Source: Hellea sp042093735
Lineage (GTDB): Bacteria; Pseudomonadota; Alphaproteobacteria; Caulobacterales; Maricaulaceae
Direction: 5' to 3'
DNA: 47,586 nucleotides
NCBI GenBank assembly: GCA_042093735.1
Contig: JBELEM010000011.1
Coordinates: 1 to 47,586 of the forward strand
Shown here: piece by piece, positions 9,884-17,767 of the stretch
Position numbering within the stretch: the first letter of the stretch is position 1
How the letters are laid out: every line of letters begins with the position of its first letter
Made by a program: the position numbers and the translations under genes
The notes under the pieces: model-generated
Told to the model about the DNA's origin: nothing
What the model saw: the letters and a program-made list of their open reading frames with translations, nothing else
The model's database searches: none

Positions 9884-9904
9884 TATTATACACTGTATAA
9901 TAAT
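9882..9904. promoter_or_regulatory. Perfect 10-base inverted repeat overlapping the kdsA start
   Basis: ATTATTATAC is followed by a 3-base spacer (ACT) and its exact complement GTATAATAAT. The element covers the kdsA start codon (9881-9883) on its left side and presents TATAAT on both strands. A second, 10-base perfect palindrome, TCTGTACAGA, lies at 9914-9923. Both sit in the 99-base space between the divergent kdsA and cysteine synthase genes. An operator or a start-codon hairpin are both possible; no regulator can be named. Confidence 0.4.
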
Positions 9905-9982
9905 ATATCTGTGTCTGTACAGAATATGTTTAAGTTTTTAATAAATAATTCATGAAAAATTATATAGTTAACAGAGATAATT

Positions 9983-10990
9983 ATGCAATTGGAGCATGAT
10001 AATATGACATCAAAATCGCTAATAGAATTGATAGGAAACACCCCTCTGATACGTCTAAAAGGTGCCTCTAATAAAACAGGTTGTGAAATATTGGGTAAAG
10101 CTGAATTTATGAACCCTGGTCAATCCATAAAAGACAGGGCAGCTTTAAATATAATAAAAAGGGCTGAGTTAGACGGTAGCCTTTCTCCTGGCGGAACTGT
10201 TGTTGAAGGAACAGCAGGTAATACAGGCATTGGACTAGCTATGATATGCTCTGTTCTTGGCTATAAATGTAAAATTGTAATGCCCAATACACAGAGTGAA
10301 GAAAAAAAATCTGCTATAAGGTTATATGGAGCTGAACTTATTGAAGTTGATGCAGTTCCTTATTCAAACCCAAATAATTACATACATGTTTCGCAAGAAA
10401 TTTCCAATAGAAGCCCTAATACAATCTGGGCTAATCAATTTGATAATATAGCAAACCGTGAAGCTCATTTCATTGGAACAGGTCCAGAAATTTACAGTCA
10501 AACGTCTGGAAATATAGATGGATTTATTTGCGCTATAGGCTCAGGTGGTACTCTTGGCGGTGTTTCATTATCATTAAAGCAACTCAACCCTAAGATAAAG
10601 ATAGCACTTGCAGACCCGTTTGGTTCAAAGATGTTTAGCTATTACAAAACAGGTGATTTATTATCGGAGGGCTCTTCAATTACAGAAGGAATTGGTCAAG
10701 GCCGAATAACAAAGAACCTCGATGGCGTAGATATTGATGATGCCTACAGAATATCAGATAAGGAGGCGCTGAATATAATATTTGAGATAAATAAAGAAGA
10801 AGGAATATGTTTGGGAGGTTCATCAGGAATTAATATTGCAGGAGCAATTCGGATGGCTGAAGACATGGGTCGTGGAAATACGATAGTTACTGTTTTATGT
10901 GATCATGGACAGCGGTACCAGTCTAAAATATATAATCCTAATTTCTTACGTAAAAAAGGTTTACCCGTACCGAATTGGATGCAAGGCTAG
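9983..10990 (+). CDS. cysK: Cysteine synthase A (O-acetylserine sulfhydrylase type)
   Basis: A PLP enzyme of the cysteine synthase/cystathionine beta-synthase fold that makes cysteine from O-acetylserine and sulfide. It has 335 residues and matches the alphaproteobacterial subgroup with GNTPLIRL, EFMNPGQSIKDRAA (PLP lysine K50), EGTAGNTGIGLA (substrate loop), IGSGGTLGG (phosphate loop) and a C-terminal VPNWM end. Starts at 9983 and at 10004 (MTSKS) are both possible; a GGAG precedes the second by about 10 bases. It is followed 62 bases later by a cystathionine beta-lyase gene on the same strand, so sulfur amino-acid metabolism is probably the shared theme. Cystathionine beta-synthase is less likely given the subgroup match. 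Confidence 0.9.
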   Translation: MQLEHDNMTSKSLIELIGNTPLIRLKGASNKTGCEILGKAEFMNPGQSIKDRAALNIIKRAELDGSLSPGGTVVEGTAGNTGIGLAMICSVLGYKCKIVMPNTQSEEKKSAIRLYGAELIEVDAVPYSNPNNYIHVSQEISNRSPNTIWANQFDNIANREAHFIGTGPEIYSQTSGNIDGFICAIGSGGTLGGVSLSLKQLNPKIKIALADPFGSKMFSYYKTGDLLSEGSSITEGIGQGRITKNLDGVDIDDAYRISDKEALNIIFEINKEEGICLGGSSGINIAGAIRMAEDMGRGNTIVTVLCDHGQRYQSKIYNPNFLRKKGLPVPNWMQG

Positions 10991-11052
10991 TAATATTCAA
11001 CACATAAATTCATGCATTTATACAAGTATAGAACATAAATAAGAAAAAAATT

Positions 11053-12201
11053 ATGAAAAAAGCAACTAAGTTTTCTCACATATCAAGACCCAAAATAGAT
11101 ATTGGAACTCCAGTAAATCATCATATCACAAAAGCTTCAACTTTACTTTTCAATAATTCAAAAGATTTGTATAGATCTGATGTTAGAGGTTATGGAAGGC
11201 ATGGGAGTGAAGTTCATGATGCATTATCTCATGCATTTAATATTCTAGAGGGTGGTGTAGGGACAACTATATTTCCATCAGGTTTGTCCGCATGTACTAA
11301 CGCAATTCTTTCCTTAGTAAAACCTGGTGATCATGTTTTGCTTACAGACTCTTCTTATGGCCCCATTCGGGATTTCTGCAAACAGCACCTAATGCGAATG
11401 GGCATTGTAACAGAAATGTATAACCCACGCTTGGGTCATGATATTGAAAAGCTGATAAAAAAATCAACAAAATTAATAATTATGGAAAGCCCCGGTTCAC
11501 TATCGTTTGAAGTTCAAGATGTTCCAGCAATTGTAAATATTGCAAATAAATATGACATCAATACAATAATCGACAATACATGGTCAGCAGGTGTATCTTT
11601 TAATCCAATAAAATTTGGTGTTGATGTTAGTTGCCATGCTGCAACCAAATACTTTGGCGGACATAGTGACATAATGTGCGGAGTTGCCATTAGCCGAACC
11701 AATGAAATAGCTAATAAAATTAGAAAAACAGCCAAGCATCTAGGGAACTCTATTTCTCCTGAAAGTGTTTATGGTATATTAAGAGGATTCCGAACTTTAA
11801 TTACAAGATTTAAACAACAAGAAGCAACTAGTTTATTATTAGCTACATGGCTAAATGAGCAAAAAAAGATTTCACGAGTCATCCATCCTGCACACATTAG
11901 TCATCCTGATCATGAGATATGGAAACGAGATTTTATAGGTGGAGGCTGTATTTTTAGTATTGTTCTAAAGCCTTGCTCCGTGATGGAAATTGATAAATTT
12001 ATTGATAGACTGAAGTTATTCGGTATTGGTTTTTCCTACGGGGGTTATGAAAGTCTATGCATTAACTGCGGCCCTCAGTTAATAAGAGAAAAATCTAAAA
12101 TGCCTGAAGGTCCATTAATTAGGTTTGCATGCGGATTAGAGGATATTAATGACCTTAAAGATGATATTCAAAGTTCATTAAATAAACTTGTTTTATCTTA
12201 A
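11053..12201 (+). CDS. metC: Cystathionine beta-lyase (Cys/Met metabolism PLP enzyme)
   Basis: A PLP-dependent Cys/Met-metabolism enzyme of 382 residues that splits cystathionine to homocysteine, ammonia and pyruvate. Seen are YGRHGSEVHDAL, the phosphate-binding FPSGLSA region (75-80), the aspartate in IIDNTWSAG (about 172-180), and the PLP lysine K199 in CHAATKYFGGH. The motif TWSAGVSFNPIKFGVDVS and the closing GGYESL fit the MetC subgroup better than MetB or MetZ, but substrate class cannot be fixed by eye. It follows the cysteine synthase gene in the same direction and converges on the minus-strand exported protein. Confidence 0.88.
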   Translation: MKKATKFSHISRPKIDIGTPVNHHITKASTLLFNNSKDLYRSDVRGYGRHGSEVHDALSHAFNILEGGVGTTIFPSGLSACTNAILSLVKPGDHVLLTDSSYGPIRDFCKQHLMRMGIVTEMYNPRLGHDIEKLIKKSTKLIIMESPGSLSFEVQDVPAIVNIANKYDINTIIDNTWSAGVSFNPIKFGVDVSCHAATKYFGGHSDIMCGVAISRTNEIANKIRKTAKHLGNSISPESVYGILRGFRTLITRFKQQEATSLLLATWLNEQKKISRVIHPAHISHPDHEIWKRDFIGGGCIFSIVLKPCSVMEIDKFIDRLKLFGIGFSYGGYESLCINCGPQLIREKSKMPEGPLIRFACGLEDINDLKDDIQSSLNKLVLS

Positions 12202-12244
12202 CTCATTTTAGTAAATTTCTTGATTCTAGTTTTTTTCAATATTA

Positions 12245-13756
12245 TTATTTACCATATTCGCTTAATCCAAGGTCTTCAATTTTTTTTGCTTGAGTGTAGA
12301 GTTTCCCTCTATTTATTCCTATTAAAACATTTTCCAATGTTTCAAAATCTTCGATTGGTCTAATTCTATATTTTTTCGTATTAACACGCCATGTTTGAGA
12401 AATTTTTGCTAAGTCTGATTTAAGTTTATCGTTATCAAAATGACCAAACTTAGACAAATATTTCAAAGCCACAATGTGTTGGCCATGGTAATAATTTTTT
12501 TTATTACTTTTAGAAAAGTTAGTTGGATAACCGCACATTAATGATGGAATATTTTGGGGAAAGGCTTTGTAAGAATATAAGTTGTTTGTCTTTTTGATAG
12601 ATTTACTCTCTATCCATGATTTTTTATATCTTGGCGTTGATCTTTTTTCATCATATTTGTGTGATCTGCCCCTCACAGAAAAAGGCTTATCAGATACTAT
12701 GTATGTATCAAACAGCTGACTACAAGTTAACCCTAATGTAATTAAATTATTGTTCCGGTTTAATATGCGTGTATCGTATGCGCTATATACTTTATTTAAA
12801 TCCTCAATTGGGCTATAAATATAGTTATCTAAATCTACACTTTTTGATCGATATAGAACTCTAATATTTTGGTTATCTATGCTTTCTACAAATGTAAGTC
12901 GCAATGGAGAGGTATCAGAATAGCGTGAAATACTTCTCTCTTTATCATACCATGCATCTTGGTTATTAATAAAAAAAAGTAAGTTATTCTCAACCAATTT
13001 AGATATTTTTTCATCATCTTTATTTATTGCCCAGTCGTTTAGATACAAAAGAGCATGCAACCAGCCATTAAGAATAATTTCAGGATTTGATCTGTACATT
13101 GGTAGCTCCAACATAGCGACATTGGATAAATTAACACCGCCATTTTCATAGGGATAAATTAATGCATCAAGAGACCTTTTGGCTATTTCATCGCTCGCAC
13201 TAGAGTTTAAAATATTATCAAGCCTTTGGTATCCAGATAAAATTTCACTTTGACTTATTGCGCTATATACTAAATCTGGGCCGATCATTCTATTTAGTGG
13301 ATAATGGTTTGGGTAATAGAAAGCATATCCTCCGTTAGGAAGAGTGAAGGATGTTAGTTTATTTATATTGACTAAATTATTGTGAAAACTCAGTTCTTTA
13401 TAATTTTGAAAAATGTATCTGCCCCAGACCATAGGGTGAAAAACATATTTGTTCTTATCCCCTAGTTGCCAATAATTAGAAAATGGTACCCCATTTATTA
13501 GAATGGCTTTCACTTTGCCTTTGCCGTACCAAGTATAGGTAAGATCAGTGTCTGTAATATCATATATACCTTTAATGTGAGCCAAATCATTTTTACCGGG
13601 TTGAATTGGGGCAACTATTTTACAGCCAGAAATAGTTAGGGTTTTGCAAGCATTTATTGAGAAGGCATCATCACTTGTAGTTTTAAAAATAGTATCAGAA
13701 AATGCGCTCGTAAAAGAAAAAATGGAAATAAAAATGAAAAAAAACTTCAAATGCAT
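12245..13756 (-). CDS. Exported protein resembling D-glucuronyl C5-epimerase C-terminal domain
   Basis: A 503-residue protein with a clear signal peptide (hydrophobic 4-18, cleavage likely after TSA at 16-18), so it is probably periplasmic. The middle recalls the GLCE_C domain of glucuronyl C5-epimerases: an aromatic YYPNHYPLNRMIGPDLVYSA block (147-166), ENGGVNLSN (204-212), and NPEIILNGWLHALLYLNDWA (224-243), which parallels the NG-x-hydrophobic-L signature of that family. About 240 residues beyond it do not look familiar. No polysaccharide polymerase, lyase or export gene is nearby. It is the last gene downstream of tRNA-Arg. The fold assignment is moderate; activity as an epimerase is only a possibility. 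Confidence 0.6.
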   Translation of the reverse strand: MHLKFFFIFISIFSFTSAFSDTIFKTTSDDAFSINACKTLTISGCKIVAPIQPGKNDLAHIKGIYDITDTDLTYTWYGKGKVKAILINGVPFSNYWQLGDKNKYVFHPMVWGRYIFQNYKELSFHNNLVNINKLTSFTLPNGGYAFYYPNHYPLNRMIGPDLVYSAISQSEILSGYQRLDNILNSSASDEIAKRSLDALIYPYENGGVNLSNVAMLELPMYRSNPEIILNGWLHALLYLNDWAINKDDEKISKLVENNLLFFINNQDAWYDKERSISRYSDTSPLRLTFVESIDNQNIRVLYRSKSVDLDNYIYSPIEDLNKVYSAYDTRILNRNNNLITLGLTCSQLFDTYIVSDKPFSVRGRSHKYDEKRSTPRYKKSWIESKSIKKTNNLYSYKAFPQNIPSLMCGYPTNFSKSNKKNYYHGQHIVALKYLSKFGHFDNDKLKSDLAKISQTWRVNTKKYRIRPIEDFETLENVLIGINRGKLYTQAKKIEDLGLSEYGK

Positions 13757-13781
13757 CTATTCAATTTCTTTCTAAAATTAT

Positions 13782-13858
13782 TGGCGGGCCCGGCAGGACT
13801 TGAACCTGCAACCTGCCGCTTAGAAGGCGGCTGCTCTATCCAGTTGAGCTACGGACCC
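13782..13858 (-). tRNA. tRNA-Arg (anticodon TCT)
   Basis: On the minus strand the acceptor arms GGGTCCG and CGGGCCC pair (one T-G wobble), the D-arm GCTC...GAGC and T-arm with GGTTCAAGTCC are regular, and the anticodon stem GCCGC/GCGGC encloses the loop CTTCTAA, giving TCT for arginine AGA codons. The 3' CCA is encoded. The gene lies between the NDUFS4-like gene and the exported GLCE-like gene. Confidence 0.95.
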
Positions 13859-13865
13859 CTTAGAT

Positions 13866-14183
13866 TCAATGCGTCCAAGGAATTTTTCTATCATAAGAAA
13901 AGTTATCAGCATATGATCTTTTAATACGATTTATTTCTTGTTCTTCGACTACCCTGTGAGGAACGTTGTTCATTTTTGCATAGTTTATAGCTTCATCGCG
14001 AGACTTAAACTCTAAATTGACTTGTGACATAACATTTTTACTTCGTTTTGTTCCTGTGAGTGGATCTATACTAACCGATAGGCTTTTATCAAACTCTAAT
14101 ACCCAGTTTTGCTTGCAGCGACCTGATGTCATTGCTGACGAAGCGGGTTTGTATATTTTAGCTAACAATTTCAACTCCACCAT
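13866..14183 (-). CDS. NADH dehydrogenase NDUFS4-like subunit (ETC complex I subunit family)
   Basis: This 105-residue protein matches the alphaproteobacterial homologue of the mitochondrial 18 kDa (NDUFS4/AQDQ) accessory subunit of respiratory complex I. It shows the family pattern of an N-terminal AKIYKPA-x-SAMTSG, WVLEF, IDPLTG, a central SREEAI-like helix (SRDEAINYAKMNNVP) and the conserved C-terminal SYADNFSYDRKIPWTH. The protein is soluble and thought to sit on the matrix/cytoplasmic arm. It is flanked by tRNA-Arg and tRNA-Pro, as in many alphaproteobacterial genomes. This gene is one of the best taxonomic markers in the window. Confidence 0.9.
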   Translation of the reverse strand: MVELKLLAKIYKPASSAMTSGRCKQNWVLEFDKSLSVSIDPLTGTKRSKNVMSQVNLEFKSRDEAINYAKMNNVPHRVVEEQEINRIKRSYADNFSYDRKIPWTH

Positions 14184-14225
14184 ACAAATTACAAAAACTA
14201 AATAGATAGAAACTAAGTTTCATAA

Positions 14226-14302
14226 TGGTCGGGGCGGCAAGATTCGAACTTGCGACCCCCTGTTCCCAAAACAGGTGCGCTACCAGGCTGCGCTACGCCC
14301 CG
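14226..14302 (-). tRNA. tRNA-Pro (anticodon TGG)
   Basis: The minus strand folds with acceptor arms CGGGGCG and CGCCCCG, discriminator A and encoded CCA. The anticodon stem CCTGT/ACAGG holds loop TTTGGGA, so the anticodon is TGG. The T-arm contains GTTCGAATC. The C1-G72 pair is typical of bacterial tRNA-Pro. Confidence 0.95.
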
Positions 14303-14347
14303 ACTAATTTCGGTGTCTTAACCTAGTAGAAATAAAAGGCAAGCCTG

Positions 14348-14827
14348 TTAATTGGTTTCCGTGTTAAAAAAATTATGGATAACATAATCCCCGGATGAAA
14401 TACCTAATTCATTTGCTCGCCCGCCCATTATTTCTAGTACTGCAGCTACGGGAGCCTCTGATGAGGCACTCCGCAAAGTATAAGGCTTGGCTCTATGCTC
14501 TATTTTAAGGATTTTACCATCCCCTTTAATAAATATAATATCCAGACTAAGTTGTGTATTTTTCATCCACATTGAAGCAATTTTAGGTTCTTTAAACTCA
14601 AATAACATGCCAGAATTCTTATTCATCTTTTCTCTAAACATCATTCCGCGCGCTTGCTGTGCTTTAGTGATTGCGCGCTCAACTTCAAATGCATGTTTTT
14701 CTTGACCAGAGGAAATATAAATAGTTATCGGTGCACTGAAATTTACAACATCATCTTTAGCTGTTTGAGCGCTAATCTCAAAAAAAGAGGCCATAACTAA
14801 AAAGATATATAAGAAATGTTTATTCAT
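14348..14827 (-). CDS. DUF192 family exported protein
   Basis: A 159-residue protein with a signal peptide (hydrophobic residues 4-20, ending near SAQ) followed by the DUF192 domain, a small beta-rich domain of unknown function found in bacteria and archaea. The family core is seen as AFEVERAITKAQQARGMMFRE, GMLFEF, SMWMKNTQLSLDIIFI and the C-terminal VLEIMGGRANELGISSGD. It is predicted to be periplasmic. It lies between tRNA-Pro and tRNA-Glu on the same strand. No catalytic residues are established for the family, so I give no function. Confidence 0.9.
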   Translation of the reverse strand: MNKHFLYIFLVMASFFEISAQTAKDDVVNFSAPITIYISSGQEKHAFEVERAITKAQQARGMMFREKMNKNSGMLFEFKEPKIASMWMKNTQLSLDIIFIKGDGKILKIEHRAKPYTLRSASSEAPVAAVLEIMGGRANELGISSGDYVIHNFFNTETN

Positions 14828-14883
14828 AATTAATAGTTAGAGAACGCACGCTAATATATCAATGGAAAATTATTTATAAAGCA

Positions 14884-14958
14884 TGGCAGTCCCTAGGGGA
14901 ATCGAACCCCTCTTTCCTGGTTGAAAACCAGACGTCCTAACCGATAGACGAAGGGACC
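14884..14958 (-). tRNA. tRNA-Glu (anticodon TTC)
   Basis: The minus strand gives acceptor arms GGTCCCT and AGGGACT with discriminator G and encoded CCA, a D-arm GTC...GAC, the anticodon stem TCTGG/CCAGG with loop TTTTCAA (anticodon TTC), and T-arm GGTTCGATTCC. The outermost acceptor pair is G1-U72, a wobble rather than the usual G-C. The organism has 5-aminolevulinate synthase (hemA), so this tRNA is not expected to be needed for heme synthesis. Confidence 0.95.
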
Positions 14959-15040
14959 GCACAGCTGTGAGCCGCGATATATATATCAGTGCAACTGCTT
15001 GCAAGAATAATTTACATATTTTGCGTTTTTTTTTATAAAT

Positions 15041-16801
15041 TTAGCAATTTGATACATCTATTACCTGTAAATCTATAGTAGTATGCCCATTCCACGTATT
15101 TTTTTTTAAGGTTCCAACTATGTGTAAATATCTATTCCTTTCATTTAGAAGAATCTCGTCAAATCCCATTTCTTCTGCGCGAAAACAAATACCTTTGATT
15201 CTTTGTCCATTTTTATCTTCAAAATTACTACGAATATGGCCGCCTTTTACTCTATCGGCATAGACTACACGTAGCTCTGCAAACGCAAATGTAGGGGTTG
15301 GATTCCCAGACCCATAAGGTCCTATTTGGTTTATTGAATTCATCAGGTCTTCATTTACTGCTGAAATATTCAAAAGAGCATCAATTTTCATAGAAAATTT
15401 ACTTCTTATGGTATTGACCTTAACACTTAAATTTCTTTCCAAAATTTCATGAAAAGTTTTGATATATTTATTTTCTATAGTGAGGCCACATGCCATTTCA
15501 TGGCCTCCACCTGATATCAATAAACCTGTTTCATTTAATTTTTTTATTTCATTACCAAGATCAATTCCTTTTATTGATCTTCCGGACCCCTTTCCTATTC
15601 CATTTTCATCTATACCTATAACAATAACAGGTTTGTTAAATCTATCTTTAAGGCGACCAGCTACGATGCCAATAACTCCAGGGTGCCAACCTTCCATACC
15701 TACTACTATAACTGAATTAGATTTATTTAAACTGATGGCCTTTAGCAGTGCCTCATCTAAAATCTTATCCTGAAGGATTCTTCGCTCTGTATTAACTTTA
15801 TCTAGCTCTTGCGCATATTTAATTGCTAATTGATAATTCTCTGTACTCAGTAATTCTGCACCAATATTCGCCTTTCCTATTCTTCCCCCAGCATTGATTC
15901 TTGGCCCTAGAACAAATCCGCAATGATAAGGAGTAATTGGAGACTTAGTATTTGTTTCTAACATTAATGATTTTAGCCCAATGTTACTTTCTCTTGAAAA
16001 GACTTTAAGACCCTGTTTCACAATTGCTCTATTTAATTCCTTAAGAGGCACTACATCACATATGGTTCCAAGTGCTGCTAAATCTAAATAATTAAATAGA
16101 TCTGGAATACTTTTAAAGTTCTGAACTCTAGCCTCTCTGTTCAATGCTACTAAAAGCATGAACGTGACGCCTGCTGCCGCTAAATAATTAAGTTTTGAGC
16201 TGTCATCGGTGCGGTTTGGATTTACCAAAGCCTCGGCGGGTGGTACATCATCATGCATTAAATGGTGATCGATAACTACTATTGATAAATCTAATGCCTG
16301 AGCTGCTTCTAATGCGGAATGCGCAGCTGCGCCACAGTCAACAGTTATGACCAATTCAGTCCCATTTTTTTTAAAATGTTCAAATGCCTTAATTGATGGG
16401 CCATAACCCTCTTTTATGCGGTCAGGAACATAAATTTTTAATTCATTATTAAAGTTTCTTGCCCACTTCACTAGCTGCGCAGCCGATGTTGCGCCATCAA
16501 CATCATAATCAGCAAAAATAGTAATTTTTTTATTGTTCTTTATTGCATTAAATATAATTTTAGCAGCCTTATCCATGTCTTGCATTGAAGATGGATCTGG
16601 CAATAATTTTCTTAAACTTGGATTTAGAAAATCTTGAACATTTTCTGCGCTTATTTTCCTACCGGCTATAATTCTGGCAGTGATGTAATCTACTTTATTA
16701 TCTTTCTGGATAGAAGATATTAGTTCTTCGTCCCTTGACCTCAAAGACCATTTATTTCCAGAGTATGAACTATTTACATCTAGTAAGCTATCGTCAATCA
16801 T
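15041..16801 (-). CDS. recJ: Single-stranded-DNA-specific exonuclease RecJ
   Basis: RecJ is a 5'-3' single-strand exonuclease acting in recombination and repair. At 586 residues it is full length. The DHH-family motifs are present: ADYDVDGATS (aspartates near 98-102), VTVDCGAA, VVIDHHL with the DHH triad, and the DHHA1 motif GGHEMACG near 445, followed by an OB-fold C-terminal part. The ATG overlaps the glpX stop by 4 bases (ATGA), so translation is probably coupled. The pairing glpX-recJ is common in Alphaproteobacteria. Confidence 0.95.
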   Translation of the reverse strand: MIDDSLLDVNSSYSGNKWSLRSRDEELISSIQKDNKVDYITARIIAGRKISAENVQDFLNPSLRKLLPDPSSMQDMDKAAKIIFNAIKNNKKITIFADYDVDGATSAAQLVKWARNFNNELKIYVPDRIKEGYGPSIKAFEHFKKNGTELVITVDCGAAAHSALEAAQALDLSIVVIDHHLMHDDVPPAEALVNPNRTDDSSKLNYLAAAGVTFMLLVALNREARVQNFKSIPDLFNYLDLAALGTICDVVPLKELNRAIVKQGLKVFSRESNIGLKSLMLETNTKSPITPYHCGFVLGPRINAGGRIGKANIGAELLSTENYQLAIKYAQELDKVNTERRILQDKILDEALLKAISLNKSNSVIVVGMEGWHPGVIGIVAGRLKDRFNKPVIVIGIDENGIGKGSGRSIKGIDLGNEIKKLNETGLLISGGGHEMACGLTIENKYIKTFHEILERNLSVKVNTIRSKFSMKIDALLNISAVNEDLMNSINQIGPYGSGNPTPTFAFAELRVVYADRVKGGHIRSNFEDKNGQRIKGICFRAEEMGFDEILLNERNRYLHIVGTLKKNTWNGHTTIDLQVIDVSNC

Positions 16802-17751
16802 ATAGGTCTATGAGATCTTAACTTTTGGACTGAAGCATCTATAGAATTCATAATTAAAGTATGAGTGCTTACGTAATTACCATCAAACCCTACGCCATCC
16901 AATAAACTCCCTGTAGTGACACCAGTCGCGGAAAATATTGCAGGCCCTGATGCCAGACCATCTAGGTTATATTTTTTATCAAGATCATCAATACCAACTT
17001 TTCTGGCCCTTTCGATTTCCACCTCGTTTCTGAAATGCAATCTGCCCTCCATTTGACCCCCCACACATCTCAATGCTGCCGCTGCTAGCACACCCTCAGG
17101 TGCACCTCCTCTTCCGATATAAATATCTATATTAGTGGATTTGTTTGTAGTGGCTATGATGCCCTGAACATCTCCATCGGTGATTAAAGAAATTTTGACA
17201 TTTAGATTCCTTAATTCATCAATCAAGTCTTTGTGGCGTGCTCTATCCATTACACAAACAGTGATTTCAGACGGATTAACGCCTTTGGCTGAGGATAAAG
17301 CTAAAATGTTATCTGTGGGTGAATTATCAAGGTTAATAATACCAGGAGCATATCCTGGTCCTATAGCAATTTTATCCATATAAGTATCTGGAGCATTAAG
17401 CATTCTACCACTTGGCGAAAAAGCCATTACAGCAAGGGCATTAGCCATATTTTTTGCAGTTAATGTGGTACCTTCAAGAGGGTCAAGAGCTATATCAATT
17501 TTTGGTCCATCACCCGTTCCTACCTTTTCCCCAATAAATAGCATTGGGGCTTCATCACGCTCCCCCTCACCTATAACTATTTCACCATCAATATCCATTT
17601 TATTTAATTCATTACGCATAGCATCAACAGCTGCCTTGTCAGCAGCTTTTTCATTTCCACGACCTATCCAATGATGGGAAGCAATTGCTGCGCTTTCAGT
17701 AACAATTGCTGCTTTTAAAGCCAACATTTTATTAAAACTTGGTCTCGACAT
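16798..17751 (-). CDS. glpX: Class II fructose-1,6-bisphosphatase GlpX
   Basis: GlpX hydrolyses fructose 1,6-bisphosphate to fructose 6-phosphate in gluconeogenesis, in the cytoplasm. The 317-residue protein shows the Mg-binding motifs GEGERDEAPML and DIALDPLEGTT, followed by the sugar-phosphate binding region YIGRGGAPEGVLAAAALRC. It starts 16 bases after the aminotransferase stop and overlaps recJ by 4 bases. In related genomes a homoserine dehydrogenase gene often stands just before glpX; here it is absent. Lithium-sensitive class I enzymes have different motifs, so the class II call is firm. Confidence 0.95.
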   Translation of the reverse strand: MSRPSFNKMLALKAAIVTESAAIASHHWIGRGNEKAADKAAVDAMRNELNKMDIDGEIVIGEGERDEAPMLFIGEKVGTGDGPKIDIALDPLEGTTLTAKNMANALAVMAFSPSGRMLNAPDTYMDKIAIGPGYAPGIINLDNSPTDNILALSSAKGVNPSEITVCVMDRARHKDLIDELRNLNVKISLITDGDVQGIIATTNKSTNIDIYIGRGGAPEGVLAAAALRCVGGQMEGRLHFRNEVEIERARKVGIDDLDKKYNLDGLASGPAIFSATGVTTGSLLDGVGFDGNYVSTHTLIMNSIDASVQKLRSHRPI

Positions 17752-17767
17752 TACTTTTCTTTCACGG

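Noticed and set aside
14884..14958. G1-U72 pair of tRNA-Glu as evidence for a special function
   Set aside because: A terminal wobble pair is tolerated in tRNA-Glu of some Alphaproteobacteria, and everything else in the molecule is regular.
15026..15034. Run of nine T after tRNA-Glu as a terminator
   Set aside because: The run is on the plus strand, while recJ and the tRNA are on the minus strand, and no GC-rich stem precedes it.
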